Notes: generated by a model not told the origin, from the sequence alone. A stretch of 32,063 nt of DNA from Defluviitalea phaphyphila (GCF_001466305.1 NZ_JWID01000019.1:1-32063), one strand, 5' to 3'. Counted from the first letter of the stretch, positions 16,673-25,319 are shown. A program made the numbers and translations.

Positions 16673-17657
16673 AAAGTAATTCTTTTCTTAATTCTTCTCC
16701 TGACTTTGGAGATAAATAAGCTAAAGGAATGTCAAATACAGTTTTAGCTCCACTTTGTCCTTCTTTATGTAACTTATAAACAGCCCTAGCATAAGCAACT
16801 AATACACTAGCTGTAAATTCTGGATTACTATCTAATTTTAAGGAAAATTCAATTATATGCTTGTTCTTATTTTCTCCTGTTTGTCCACTTCTAATTACAA
16901 ATCCTCCATGTGGCATTGTAGAATGTTTTTCTTTTAACTCCTCTTCTGAAATAAAATGTACAATTGTATCATAATCAGCAAAATAATTAGGCATTGTTTT
17001 TATTTCCTTTTCAATAGTATCCTTATCCGCACCATCTTCTGCTACTACAAAGCACTCTCTAAGGTGCTTTTGTCTTGTGGTTAAATCAGGATTTGACCCT
17101 GAACGTACTTCTTCAATTGCCTTTTCAATTGGTATAGTATATTGAACTGCATTTTTTACTCCTTTAATACGTCTAATAGCATCTGAATGCCCTTGACTTA
17201 CTCCCCTTCCCCAAAAAGTATAATCTTTACCTTCTGGAAGAATAGCCTGAGACATCATTCTATTTATAGAAAATAATCCAGGATCCCATCCAATTGAAAT
17301 AGCAGCAACTTTTTTACCTTCTCTTGCAGCTTTATCTACATTAGAAAAATGCTCTGGAATTTTAGCATGGGTATCAAAACTATCAACTACATTAAACATT
17401 TTTGCTAATAAAGGAGTTTGTTCTGGCAAGTCAGTAGCTGAACCTCCACATAAAATCATAACATCTATCTCATCTTTATAATTATTTATTTCTTTCATAT
17501 GTACAGCATTTATATTCTTATTTTTTAAAACAAGAGTTGCAGGGTCTCTTCTTGTAAAAACAGCTCTTAATTCCATATCGGGATTCTGCTCTAAAGCCAT
17601 TTCTACTCCTTTTCCTAAATTACCATACCCTACAATACCAACTTTTATTTTATTCAT
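16671..17657 (-). CDS. ddh: meso-Diaminopimelate D-dehydrogenase
   Basis: NADPH-dependent enzyme that converts tetrahydrodipicolinate plus ammonia to meso-diaminopimelate in one step, supplying peptidoglycan and lysine. The 328-residue length is normal. Seen are GIVGYGNLGKGVE (residues 8-20, nucleotide fold), CGGSATDLPEQTP, VDSFDTHAKIP, GWDPGLFSINRM, GVSQGHSDAIRRIKGVKNA and MPHGGFVIRSG, all characteristic of Ddh. The start at 17657 has AAGGAGGAAAT upstream. It has its own promoter (17745-17773) and terminator and no lysine-pathway neighbours. The 5' untranslated region of about 80 bases is too short for a lysine riboswitch and shows none. Its presence suggests meso-DAP in the wall. Confidence 0.96.
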   Translation of the reverse strand: MNKIKVGIVGYGNLGKGVEMALEQNPDMELRAVFTRRDPATLVLKNKNINAVHMKEINNYKDEIDVMILCGGSATDLPEQTPLLAKMFNVVDSFDTHAKIPEHFSNVDKAAREGKKVAAISIGWDPGLFSINRMMSQAILPEGKDYTFWGRGVSQGHSDAIRRIKGVKNAVQYTIPIEKAIEEVRSGSNPDLTTRQKHLRECFVVAEDGADKDTIEKEIKTMPNYFADYDTIVHFISEEELKEKHSTMPHGGFVIRSGQTGENKNKHIIEFSLKLDSNPEFTASVLVAYARAVYKLHKEGQSGAKTVFDIPLAYLSPKSGEELRKELL

Positions 17658-17744
17658 TATTTTATTTCCTCCTTGCCATCTAAATATTCCTATAATAATT
17701 AAATCTCTAAATTTATAATAATTATCATTAAATAATGCTCATTC

Positions 17745-17773
17745 ATTTTAACATCATATTTAGATAATTGCAA
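17745..17773 (-). promoter_or_regulatory. Promoter of ddh
   Basis: On the minus strand TTGCAA (17768-17773) and TAAAAT (17745-17750) are 17 bases apart, with TGT before the -10. The remaining bases up to 17958 are AT-rich and show nothing I can name. Confidence 0.55.
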
Positions 17774-17958
17774 GTTTTTACATATAAACTTTCATCAATT
17801 CCAAATCTTCCTCTATCATATATATTTACTAATAAGTCTAGAATTAATTTTCTTAACTATAAATTTAAATACTTAAAAATCTTAATTATAACATTATATC
17901 GAAATAAAAAATAAATTATAAAAAATTTATTCTTAATCATACAAAATACAATACTTTT

Positions 17959-18156
17959 TTAATCCCACATATTTTTCATTAAAGAATTAATTGATTTTTT
18001 TCTTTTTTCTGTTTCTTCTCTATTGATTCTGATTTCTAAGACATCTCCTTCTCTGGCATTAAGAGGAATTAATTCTTTAGGAATATCAAGCATCTTTTTA
18101 TTTTCTAATTCTACAATAGCAAAATTTCCTTCAAATCTATCAATTATTACTTTCAT
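17959..18156 (-). CDS. DUF3006 domain protein
   Basis: Small protein of 65 residues matching DUF3006: VIDRFEGNFAIVELENKK, then IPKELIPLNAREGDVLEIRI and a charged C-terminal helix ending LMKNMWD. It is predicted to be a small beta-barrel-like cytoplasmic protein of unknown role. It starts 26 bases after the metallo-beta-lactamase gene, with GAGGTGG just before the ATG, so the two are cotranscribed. DUF3006 genes commonly follow ComEC-like metallo-hydrolase genes in Firmicutes; the meaning of this pairing is not known to me. Confidence 0.82.
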   Translation of the reverse strand: MKVIIDRFEGNFAIVELENKKMLDIPKELIPLNAREGDVLEIRINREETEKRKKSINSLMKNMWD

Positions 18157-18182
18157 ATTCCACCTCTTCTCTTTTTGATATT

Positions 18183-19058
18183 TTAATTTTCAGTACTATA
18201 AGTTAAATCTTTTCCATCTGATGTGAATATAATAGTTCCATTTTTATCTGTTCTTAGAATTTCTACATTATTTTTTATTAATTTATCTATAGTTTCTTCA
18301 TGAGGATGTTTATATTTATTATCTTGTCCTACGCAAATAATTCCATAAGATGGGTTTACAGCCTCTAAAAACTCGTCTGTAGTAGAAGTATTACTCCCAT
18401 GATGTCCTATTTTTAGCACATCTGATTTGAGTTCTATATTATTTAATAGCATTTCCTCTTCCGATTCTTTTTCTGCATCCCCAGTAAATAAAAAGGAATG
18501 ATTTCCAAATACATATTTTATAACTATAGAGTAATTATTAAAATCCTCATACTCATCTTTATTAGGAGCTAAAATAATCCATTCCCCTTCATCTAATGTA
18601 TATTTGTCTCCAACTTTTGGAGTAGTAATTTTTAATCCTTTATCCTTTATAGCATTAATTACATCTTCAAAAGTTTTTGTTGTATTGGTTACTTTTGGCA
18701 TTAATACTTTTCCTATTTCAAAAGTATTAATTACTGTATCTAGACTACCTATATGATCTTCATGGGGATGAGTTCCTACTACATACTCCAATTTTTTTAC
18801 TCCTTGTTTTTTTAAATAATCAATAATTAAGTCTGAATCTGCATTATTACCGGCATCAATCAACATATATTTCCCATTTTGATCAATAAGGATAGAATCT
18901 GCTTGTCCTACATCAATAAAATGTACCTTCAAAATTGAAGAATTTGTGTAGGTACTCTCTGCTTTTTCTTTAGAAAAATCCTCTGTCTGTGAAGTACAAC
19001 CAACATTAACAAAAATTAATAAAAATGTGAGTAATAATACTAGTAATTTTCTTGTCAT
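18183..19058 (-). CDS. Secreted ComEC/Rec2-like metallo-beta-lactamase-fold hydrolase
   Basis: Exported hydrolase of 291 residues. Residues 1-21 form a signal sequence ending VNVGC; C21 makes a lipoprotein likely, though the lipobox is imperfect. The metallo-beta-lactamase fold follows: VHFIDVGQADSILI (45-58), the metal-binding THPHEDH (H97, H99, D101, H102), FTGDAE, and IGHHGSNTST. This is the extracellular domain type found at the C-terminus of the DNA-uptake channel ComEC, here as a stand-alone protein; such domains may degrade a DNA strand or other phosphodiesters. The start at 19058 is preceded by AGGAGACGG. It is first gene of a pair with DUF3006. No competence gene is nearby, so a nuclease or nutrient-scavenging role is only inference. 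Confidence 0.88.
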   Translation of the reverse strand: MTRKLLVLLLTFLLIFVNVGCTSQTEDFSKEKAESTYTNSSILKVHFIDVGQADSILIDQNGKYMLIDAGNNADSDLIIDYLKKQGVKKLEYVVGTHPHEDHIGSLDTVINTFEIGKVLMPKVTNTTKTFEDVINAIKDKGLKITTPKVGDKYTLDEGEWIILAPNKDEYEDFNNYSIVIKYVFGNHSFLFTGDAEKESEEEMLLNNIELKSDVLKIGHHGSNTSTTDEFLEAVNPSYGIICVGQDNKYKHPHEETIDKLIKNNVEILRTDKNGTIIFTSDGKDLTYSTEN

Positions 19059-19339
19059 AATACCGTCTCCTATTCTAGTTTTTTATTAATTTTTTATAAT
19101 TTTTTTAATAATAACACAGGCTTTTTTTAAAAAACATAGGTATATTGTATTAATTTAAAAATTTAATTAAATTCTATATTTTATATAAAATATATGATTA
19201 TTAATAATTTTTTTAAGTTTTTACTATACTTAAATAAAATTACAAACACCATCTACTTTTATAATTATAACTATTTAAAATTTTAAAAAAATGTGGTAAC
19301 ATTTAGTATGTGTTAAATTATATACAAGGGGGAATGTTA

Positions 19340-20062
19340 TTGGATTCTATTATTAGTGTTAAAAAAATTAGAAAAGTTTATCGAATGGGTGAAGAAAAAA
19401 TTGTAGCTTTAAATCAAATTGATTTAGAAATTCCACCTGAAGAAATCTGCTGCCTTTTAGGCCCATCTGGTTCTGGTAAATCTACTCTACTTAATATGAT
19501 AGCTGGACTAGAAAAGCCTACAAAAGGAAGCATAATTATAAAAGGTAAACATATTGAGAAAATGAATGAAGCCCAACTTGCTAAATTTAGGCAAAAATAT
19601 ATTGGCTTCATATTTCAATCTTATAATTTAATTCCTTCTCTTACAGCTTTAGAAAATGTATGCTTACCTCTTATTTTTCAGGGAGTTCCAAAAAAGAAAA
19701 GAGAAAAATTAGCAAAAGAAATGCTAGAAGCTGTAGGCTTAGGTTCTAGGCTAAAACATAAACCTAATGAAATGAGTGGAGGTCAACAACAAAGAGTAAG
19801 TATCGCCAGAGCTTTTGTAAATCGTCCTACTATTATATTTGCCGATGAACCTACCGGAAACTTAGATACCCATACTACTATTGAAATTTTAGAACTTATG
19901 ACTAGACTTGCAAAAGAACATAAGCAAACCATGGTTATTGTTTCTCATGATTTAGAAGTTTCTGATTATGCAGATAGATTGATTCATATGAAAGATGGTG
20001 AAATAATTTCCATAGAAAATAAATCAAATGAAAGGAAAGATTTAATTTATGAAAAGAATTAA
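19340..20062 (+). CDS. ABC transporter ATPase, MacB/LolD type
   Basis: ATP-binding subunit of about 240 residues. Walker A is GPSGSGKST (residues 41-49), the signature is MSGGQQQRVSIARA, Walker B is IIFADEPTGNLD and the H-loop is VSHDLEV; the pattern is that of the LolD/MacB/FtsE group, which drives mechanotransmission rather than classic import. The frame opens with a GTG at 19310 and an ATG at 19334, but AAGGGGG (19326-19332) is well placed only for the TTG at 19340, which I choose. The downstream gene overlaps its end by 14 bases, and the third gene encodes the matching FtsX permease, so the three work as one complex at the membrane. Confidence 0.92.
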   Translation: MDSIISVKKIRKVYRMGEEKIVALNQIDLEIPPEEICCLLGPSGSGKSTLLNMIAGLEKPTKGSIIIKGKHIEKMNEAQLAKFRQKYIGFIFQSYNLIPSLTALENVCLPLIFQGVPKKKREKLAKEMLEAVGLGSRLKHKPNEMSGGQQQRVSIARAFVNRPTIIFADEPTGNLDTHTTIEILELMTRLAKEHKQTMVIVSHDLEVSDYADRLIHMKDGEIISIENKSNERKDLIYEKN

Positions 20063-22502
20063 TAAATATTTTATATCCTTGTTTATATTTGTTTTTTGTT
20101 TTAGTTTTATTCCATCTCATTTTGTATATGGAGATGATGTAGAACTTAGCACATGGATTAAAACAGTTTATATATCTGGAAATGAACTAGACGCTGGAGA
20201 TACTCTTACTGTTGAAATTATGGTTAAAATGTCTTCAAATAGTGAAAAATCTGTACGATTACAATCTATTGAATTTTCAGATGGATATAAAAACCTTGGT
20301 AGTAGCAGTTTAGGTTTTGATTTAACTCCTGGTTCTTATGATGGAGATGACAATCCTCTAATTATAAGAAAATTAGAATATACAGGGGGTGGCAGTAGAA
20401 ATATTTCATATACTATTGAATATGTAGAATTAACTGAAGATGGAAAGGCTACAAATAAAACTGGAACTATTACAGGAAGTAAAAGTATTGATGATTCTAT
20501 CACAGTTGTCGATACCAAGAAATATCAACCTCGTATTTCTCTAGTAAACGATGAAGTTATTGAAATTGGAGCTGGAGAATATAAAGAAGTTAGCCTTCCT
20601 TTTATCAATGCTGGAGGTTTTACTGCTAAAGGTGTAACTATTACCATTGACACTAATAAGGAAGAAACACAAATACCTATATTAATAAAAAATGTAGAAA
20701 AATTATATTTTAGTTCTATAAATAGGAATGCTATTAATTATTTAAACTTTGGTATTGAAGTAGATAGAACAGCTGAACCTGGACTTTATCCTATTACCTT
20801 AAAATATAAATATACAAATGCTTCAGATGATGAATTTGAAGGAGAAGATACAATATATGTTAAAGTTTTAAATACTCAAATGCCTGCAAGACTTAAATTT
20901 GGAATTAATAACCCAGAACCTCTTACTCCAGGAAATTCAAGTGTATTAAATCTTGAAGTAACTAACCAAGGAGAATCCACTGCTAGTAATATTGAAATTG
21001 CTTTGACTGGATTAAATAAAGATGGTATTACGGTTGTAGATGAAAGTAATATTTCCTTTATTCCTTCTATCTCTCCTGGTGAAACTATAACAACCCAATT
21101 TAAAATTATGGCATCAGGAATTTTAGAGGGAAGCGTTGAACCTATAACTATTGAATATACATATGCCGACGGTACTACAGAAAAACAAGAAGGTTCTCAA
21201 CAAATTTTTATACCTTTAGATGGAAAAACCCTAGGTCTTTCTGAATTAACTATCGAAAATATTACATCTCCTAGTGATTCTGTAAAAATAGGAGAAGACT
21301 TTAATATTGGATTTACTTTAGTAAATAATTCTGAATATAATGCTAAAAGTGTTAAAATCACATTAGATGGTGGAGATATTCTAAAACCCAAATCTCAAAA
21401 TATATATGCATTTAAAGATTTTAATGCTGGAGATAAAAAACAATTTTCTTGTACATTTTGGGCAAGTAGTGATGCAGAATATAGAAACTACCCTATTGAG
21501 ATTAAAGTAGAATATATTCCTTATCAAGATGGAGATATTGTTACTTTTAGTCAATATGTTGGAATCAATGTCGATGGAAGTAAAAGTGATGATACTAAAA
21601 GTAAACCTAGAGTTATTATAGGAGAATATAGTGTAGAACCTCAGATTGTTAGAGCTGGAGAAGAATTTTATTTAAGTTTAGGTTTTACAAATACTCATAG
21701 CAGCAAAGTTGTACAAAATATGAAAGCTACTTTAACTATTAATGAAAAAGTTTCTGATAGTTCTGGTGAAGATGCAGGAACTGTTTTCACTCCTGTAAGT
21801 GGACAAAGTAATATGTTTTATATTTCCGAAATACAACCTACTACTACAATAACAAGAAATGTTCGTATGTATACTGTCCCTGATGCAACTCCTAAAACTT
21901 ATGAAGTAACTGTAGAAATGGAATATGAAGATTCTAATGGTGAATCCTATACTGAAACAGCTAAAATTGGCATACCTGTACAACAACGTACTCAAATTGA
22001 TATAGGAGAAGTTCGTATTGATGGAGAAGCTATAGTAGGGGAACCTGCATATGTAGTTTCCCAAATATTTAACACAGGAAGAACTAATATAAAAAATTTA
22101 ATGGTAACTGTAGAAGGTGACTTTGAAAAACAAGAGGCTAATTTATTCGTAGGCAACTTCCAACAAGGAAATGAAGAATATTTTGAGGGAGTTATTATCC
22201 CAACTCAAAGTGGGGAATGTAGTGGAGAATTAGTAGTTACTTATGAAGAAATTACAGGAGAACAAAGGGAAGAAAGAATCCCATTTACCATGAATGTTAT
22301 GGAAGCTCCTATGATTGAAGATATTAATATGGGAGTTGATGGTATGGATATGATGCCTCCTGAAATGGAAGAAGTTAAAAAACCATTTTACAAAAAACCT
22401 GTTGTAATATCAGGTATATTAGCTTCTCTTGTTTTAATAGCCGCAATTATTATAATAATTAGAAAAAGAAAAAAAAGGAATGAAATTGATATAGATGAAT
22501 AA
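20049..22502 (+). CDS. Large membrane-anchored extracellular protein with CARDB/Ig-like repeats
   Basis: 817-residue surface protein. Residues 1-28 are a signal peptide (KRINKYF, a Phe-rich core, cleavage near VYG). Most of the protein (about 30-745) looks like some six beta-sandwich repeats of 100-130 residues, each with a phrase such as 'GEEFYLSLGFTNT', 'TPGNSSVLNLEVTNQGES', 'KIGEDFNIGFTLVNNSEY' or 'VGEPAYVVSQIFNTGRT', the CARDB/COG1361 S-layer-like pattern. A Met-rich acidic segment (7 Met in about 25 residues before position 770) precedes one C-terminal membrane helix and a basic tail KKRKKRNE. It sits between the ATPase and permease genes, overlapping both (14 and 8 bases), and replaces the usual MacA-type adaptor. 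Its role, perhaps substrate capture or a wall-spanning conduit, is inferred; no function is known to me. Confidence 0.8.
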   Translation: MKRINKYFISLFIFVFCFSFIPSHFVYGDDVELSTWIKTVYISGNELDAGDTLTVEIMVKMSSNSEKSVRLQSIEFSDGYKNLGSSSLGFDLTPGSYDGDDNPLIIRKLEYTGGGSRNISYTIEYVELTEDGKATNKTGTITGSKSIDDSITVVDTKKYQPRISLVNDEVIEIGAGEYKEVSLPFINAGGFTAKGVTITIDTNKEETQIPILIKNVEKLYFSSINRNAINYLNFGIEVDRTAEPGLYPITLKYKYTNASDDEFEGEDTIYVKVLNTQMPARLKFGINNPEPLTPGNSSVLNLEVTNQGESTASNIEIALTGLNKDGITVVDESNISFIPSISPGETITTQFKIMASGILEGSVEPITIEYTYADGTTEKQEGSQQIFIPLDGKTLGLSELTIENITSPSDSVKIGEDFNIGFTLVNNSEYNAKSVKITLDGGDILKPKSQNIYAFKDFNAGDKKQFSCTFWASSDAEYRNYPIEIKVEYIPYQDGDIVTFSQYVGINVDGSKSDDTKSKPRVIIGEYSVEPQIVRAGEEFYLSLGFTNTHSSKVVQNMKATLTINEKVSDSSGEDAGTVFTPVSGQSNMFYISEIQPTTTITRNVRMYTVPDATPKTYEVTVEMEYEDSNGESYTETAKIGIPVQQRTQIDIGEVRIDGEAIVGEPAYVVSQIFNTGRTNIKNLMVTVEGDFEKQEANLFVGNFQQGNEEYFEGVIIPTQSGECSGELVVTYEEITGEQREERIPFTMNVMEAPMIEDINMGVDGMDMMPPEMEEVKKPFYKKPVVISGILASLVLIAAIIIIIRKRKKRNEIDIDE

Positions 22503-23865
22503 TGTGGATTTAATATTAATGAGCTTACGTAATTTGTGGCGGCGCAAATTACGTACATCCTTAACCATATTAGGAGTAGTTATTGGTACAGGAGCCATTA
22601 TCCTTATGCTTTCATTAGGATTTGCCATGAATGTAAATTTAGAAAATTCTCTAAAACGTTGGGGAGATATATCTATAATTAATGTTTGGCCTAATTATGA
22701 AAATGTTAGATCTTTTAATGAACCACCTAGTATAAGTGAAGATGATGTGGCTAAACTTCAATCTATTCCCAATGTAGAATTAGTTATCCCTGAGTTATCT
22801 TTAAATATAACTTCAGTTATTGGCAAATATAAATCAAATGTAAGAATCATAGGAATTTCCTATGAAGCTATGAAAATTTTAGGATATGATTTAGATAGAG
22901 GAAGATATTTTTCTGATGATGAAAATAATGTAATAATAGCCGGCGGTAGAGTTGCTAGTAATTTTTATAAAATTGGTTCATCACAAGATATTAGATGGCA
23001 GCGAGGATGGGATGAAAACGAAGAAGCTCCTTTTGAAATATTAGACCAAAGAATGAAAATATCATTTGATTATAACTATGGAGAAAGAAATGCTCCTACT
23101 CCTGCGGTAAAAACAAGACCCATTAATGTTTCAGTAATAGGGGTATTAGACCAAAATAAATACGAAACTAATTACCAATTTTATATGCCTGTTGAAGCTG
23201 TTAAAAAACTTATTCTAAAACAAAGGGAATATGAAAATAAACTTGCAAAAGCTAATGGAGATAAAAATGCTAAATCAAGAATTAGTAAAGAATTTACTTA
23301 TGATCACGTTCAAGTAAAAGTATCAGATGTTAAAAAAGTCGATGCAGTATTAGAACAAATTCAAAATATGGGCTTTGAAGCCTATAGTATGACACAAGGT
23401 TTAAAAGAAGTTAAAAGAATGTTTAATGGTATTCAAATGGTCTTAGGCGGAATAGGAGCAGTCTCTCTATTTGTTGCAGCCTTGGGTATAACTAATACAA
23501 TGATTATGTCCATTTATGAAAGAACTAAAGAAATTGGAATTATGAAAGTTATAGGTGCTCTTATTACTGATATTAAAAAAATGTTTTTAATCGAAGCAGG
23601 AATGATTGGGTTTATTGGAGGAATAATTGGAATACTAATTAGCCTTCTTATATCTTTCTTGCTTAATCGATTTGGCTCCGGAGGTATTTTAGGAAATATG
23701 TTTGGAACACCAGAAGAAGGAGTTAAAACTTATGTTTCAGTTATTCCCCTATGGCTTCTTGGAGTATCTGTAATTTTTAGTAGTTTAGTTGGAATGCTTG
23801 CAGGATATTTCCCAGCAAGAAGAGCTATGAAATTATCAGCTCTAAGTGCAATTAAGACAGAATAA
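22495..23865 (+). CDS. FtsX/MacB-type ABC transporter permease
   Basis: Membrane permease of 456 residues with the MacB topology: a basic N-terminal elbow (SLRNLWRRKLRTSLTILGVVIG), TM1 near residues 19-42, a large extracellular domain (about 45-310), and three further TM segments near 318-340, 366-392 and 418-440. The FtsX-domain signature GALITDIKKMFLIEAGMIGFIGG and the terminal YFPARRAMKLSALSAIKTE are both present. The start overlaps the preceding gene by eight bases, which suggests translational coupling; no strong ribosome binding site stands directly upstream. It ends at a good terminator. Together with the ATPase it should form a type VII-like ABC machine that pushes or extracts envelope substrates rather than moving them through its own membrane domain. 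Confidence 0.93.
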   Translation: MNNVDLILMSLRNLWRRKLRTSLTILGVVIGTGAIILMLSLGFAMNVNLENSLKRWGDISIINVWPNYENVRSFNEPPSISEDDVAKLQSIPNVELVIPELSLNITSVIGKYKSNVRIIGISYEAMKILGYDLDRGRYFSDDENNVIIAGGRVASNFYKIGSSQDIRWQRGWDENEEAPFEILDQRMKISFDYNYGERNAPTPAVKTRPINVSVIGVLDQNKYETNYQFYMPVEAVKKLILKQREYENKLAKANGDKNAKSRISKEFTYDHVQVKVSDVKKVDAVLEQIQNMGFEAYSMTQGLKEVKRMFNGIQMVLGGIGAVSLFVAALGITNTMIMSIYERTKEIGIMKVIGALITDIKKMFLIEAGMIGFIGGIIGILISLLISFLLNRFGSGGILGNMFGTPEEGVKTYVSVIPLWLLGVSVIFSSLVGMLAGYFPARRAMKLSALSAIKTE

Positions 23866-23895
23866 TTAAGGACTCTTTTGAGTCCTTAATTTATT
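23865..23895 (+). terminator. Terminator of the ABC operon
   Basis: ATTAAGGACTC and GAGTCCTTAAT form a perfect 11-bp stem around TTTT (23865-23890), followed by a T-rich stretch. The stem begins at the last base of the permease stop codon. Confidence 0.9.
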
Positions 23896-24328
23896 TTATA
23901 AATTGATTTAATTCTTTTGCTATATTCTTTTCTCATCTAATATATTACCATAACATTTAACCACTTCGTATAAAATATATTCTAGGTACATTACTTAACT
24001 ACTTTGTATATACATATCTATTTACTATAGCTCTATAAAAATTCAAAACTATATTCCATACCATTTATTTATTTTTTATTAAAAAAGTTCCACTTATAAA
24101 TAATACTAAAAATCAATACTTTTTTATACTTAGAAAGTTTATATTTTTTATAATTGGGAATTATAAAGAACAAAATATTATAGATAAAATGAAGCAAAAG
24201 AAAAAGATTTAGAAAATGCTATTGATTTTGTATTAACTTTTAGGGAATTATATTAAATATTTAATGCCTTAAATATAGATTTATCTAATCTTTATTTACT
24301 TATAATCTATAAATTTACAAAAATATTA
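23896..24328. other. AT-rich intergenic region with a possible coding remnant
   Basis: About 430 bases without a gene. Most is featureless A/T. At 24188-24256 one frame reads NEAKEKDLENAIDFVLTFRELY and then a stop; this composition looks protein-like, but the frame has an upstream stop and no start codon, so it may be the tail of a decayed gene or chance. Confidence 0.35.
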
Positions 24329-24357
24329 TTGTAATATTGTGTTTTTAATGATATAAT
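24329..24357 (+). promoter_or_regulatory. Promoter of the sdpR-sdpI-like operon
   Basis: TTGTAA (24329-24334) and a perfect TATAAT (24352-24357) are 17 bases apart, with TGA before the -10. It is about 55 bases from the start codon. Confidence 0.65.
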
Positions 24358-24361
24358 ATAT

Positions 24362-24377
24362 TTAGATATTTATCTAA
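24362..24377 (+). promoter_or_regulatory. Probable operator of the ArsR/SdpR-like repressor
   Basis: TTAGATA and TATCTAA form a perfect inverted repeat with a 2-base centre, placed over the expected transcription start just after the -10 of the operon. ArsR-family repressors commonly bind such repeats at their own promoters, so autoregulation is likely. The further part TTCTAAATATA near 24390 may hold a partial copy. Confidence 0.55.
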
Positions 24378-24412
24378 TTATATAATTTTCTAAATATATG
24401 GAGGTGAATTTT

Positions 24413-24673
24413 TTGGATGGTGTATTTAAAGCTCTATCTGATAAAAACAGAAGAAAAATTTTAAAAATGCTTAGAGAAAAAGATATGTCTGCTGGAGAAA
24501 TAGCTAAATCTTTTAATATAAGTAAACCTTCTTTAAGTCATCATTTAAATATATTAAAGCAGGCTAATCTAGTTCAAACTGAAAGGCATGGACAGAATAT
24601 AATATATTCTCTTAATACTACAGTATTTCAAGAACTTTTAACTTGGATTTATGATTTTAAAGATAAGGAGTGA
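24413..24673 (+). CDS. ArsR/SdpR-family transcriptional repressor
   Basis: Winged-helix DNA-binding protein of about 86 residues: ALSDKNRRKILKMLREKDMSAGEIAKSF, recognition helix ISKPSLSHHLNILKQANLV, and the wing TERHGQNIIYSL. There are no metal-binding cysteines of the ArsR alpha-3 type, and it most resembles SdpR. An ATG at 24398 lies inside the ribosome binding site itself (ATGGAGGTG), so the TTG at 24413, with GGAGGTG correctly spaced upstream, is the likely start. It is followed after seven bases by an SdpI-like membrane protein, as in the Bacillus sdpRI immunity operon. There, SdpI sequesters SdpR at the membrane when toxin is present; the same logic may apply here. Confidence 0.88.
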   Translation: MDGVFKALSDKNRRKILKMLREKDMSAGEIAKSFNISKPSLSHHLNILKQANLVQTERHGQNIIYSLNTTVFQELLTWIYDFKDKE

Positions 24674-24680
24674 ATAAAAT

Positions 24681-25319
24681 ATGAAGCAAAGTAAATTATT
24701 ATGGTTTTTAATTATAATATCTTTAATTGGAACTATTATTATATTTCCATATTTACCTAAGCAAATTCCTACCCATTGGGGAATTAATGGCGAAATTGAT
24801 GATTATAGCTCTAAATATATAGCTTTCTTTTTAGGAAGTCTTCCTGCTTTAAGTTATCTATTAATGTATTTTATTCCTAAATTAGACCCTAAAAAAGAAA
24901 ATTATAAAAAACATGAAAAAGCATATTCCATAATAGCTATAAGCTTTTCTATCGCATTAATTTTTATTCATTGGATTATTTTATTAGCTTCGATAAATAT
25001 AATTACTAATGTAGGATTTTTTGTTAAATTAATTATAGGATTACTTTTTATAATCATGGGAAATTATATGACTCAACTTAGATTTAACTTTTTTGTTGGT
25101 ATTAGACTTCCTTGGACTCTTTCTAATGAAAATGTATGGAAAAAAACCCATAGAATCGCTGGAATAGGATATACATTAATAGGCATTCTTTTAATTATAA
25201 CTTCATTTATTAAAAGTTCTATAAGTTTCATGAGCTTTTTTGTTAGTCTTATACTTTTAGCTATTGTTACTATGATATATTCATATATACAATACCAAAA
25301 AGAAATTAAGTCCAAATAA
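24681..25319 (+). CDS. SdpI-like / DUF1648 membrane protein
   Basis: Polytopic membrane protein of 212 residues with about six or seven hydrophobic helices. The N-terminal segment FPYLPKQIPTHWGINGEIDDYSSKY is the DUF1648 signature, and the later FVGIRLPWTLSNENVWKKTHRIAG is the SdpI-family signature. In Bacillus SdpI gives immunity to the cannibalism toxin SDP and signals to SdpR. The start has AAGGAGTGA upstream. It is coupled to the ArsR/SdpR-like gene. No sdpABC-like toxin genes are in the window, so it may be defence against neighbours' toxins, or a general envelope-stress protein. Family is firm, role inferred. Confidence 0.9.
   Translation: MKQSKLLWFLIIISLIGTIIIFPYLPKQIPTHWGINGEIDDYSSKYIAFFLGSLPALSYLLMYFIPKLDPKKENYKKHEKAYSIIAISFSIALIFIHWIILLASINIITNVGFFVKLIIGLLFIIMGNYMTQLRFNFFVGIRLPWTLSNENVWKKTHRIAGIGYTLIGILLIITSFIKSSISFMSFFVSLILLAIVTMIYSYIQYQKEIKSK

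Noticed and set aside
17658-17744. Possible lysine riboswitch or other leader RNA upstream of ddh
   Set aside because: The leader from the predicted promoter is only about 80 bases, AT-rich, and has no conserved helices.
21732-22064. Open frame of 110 codons on the minus strand
   Set aside because: It is antisense to the large surface-protein gene, with no start signal; the plus-strand gene is in a tight operon.
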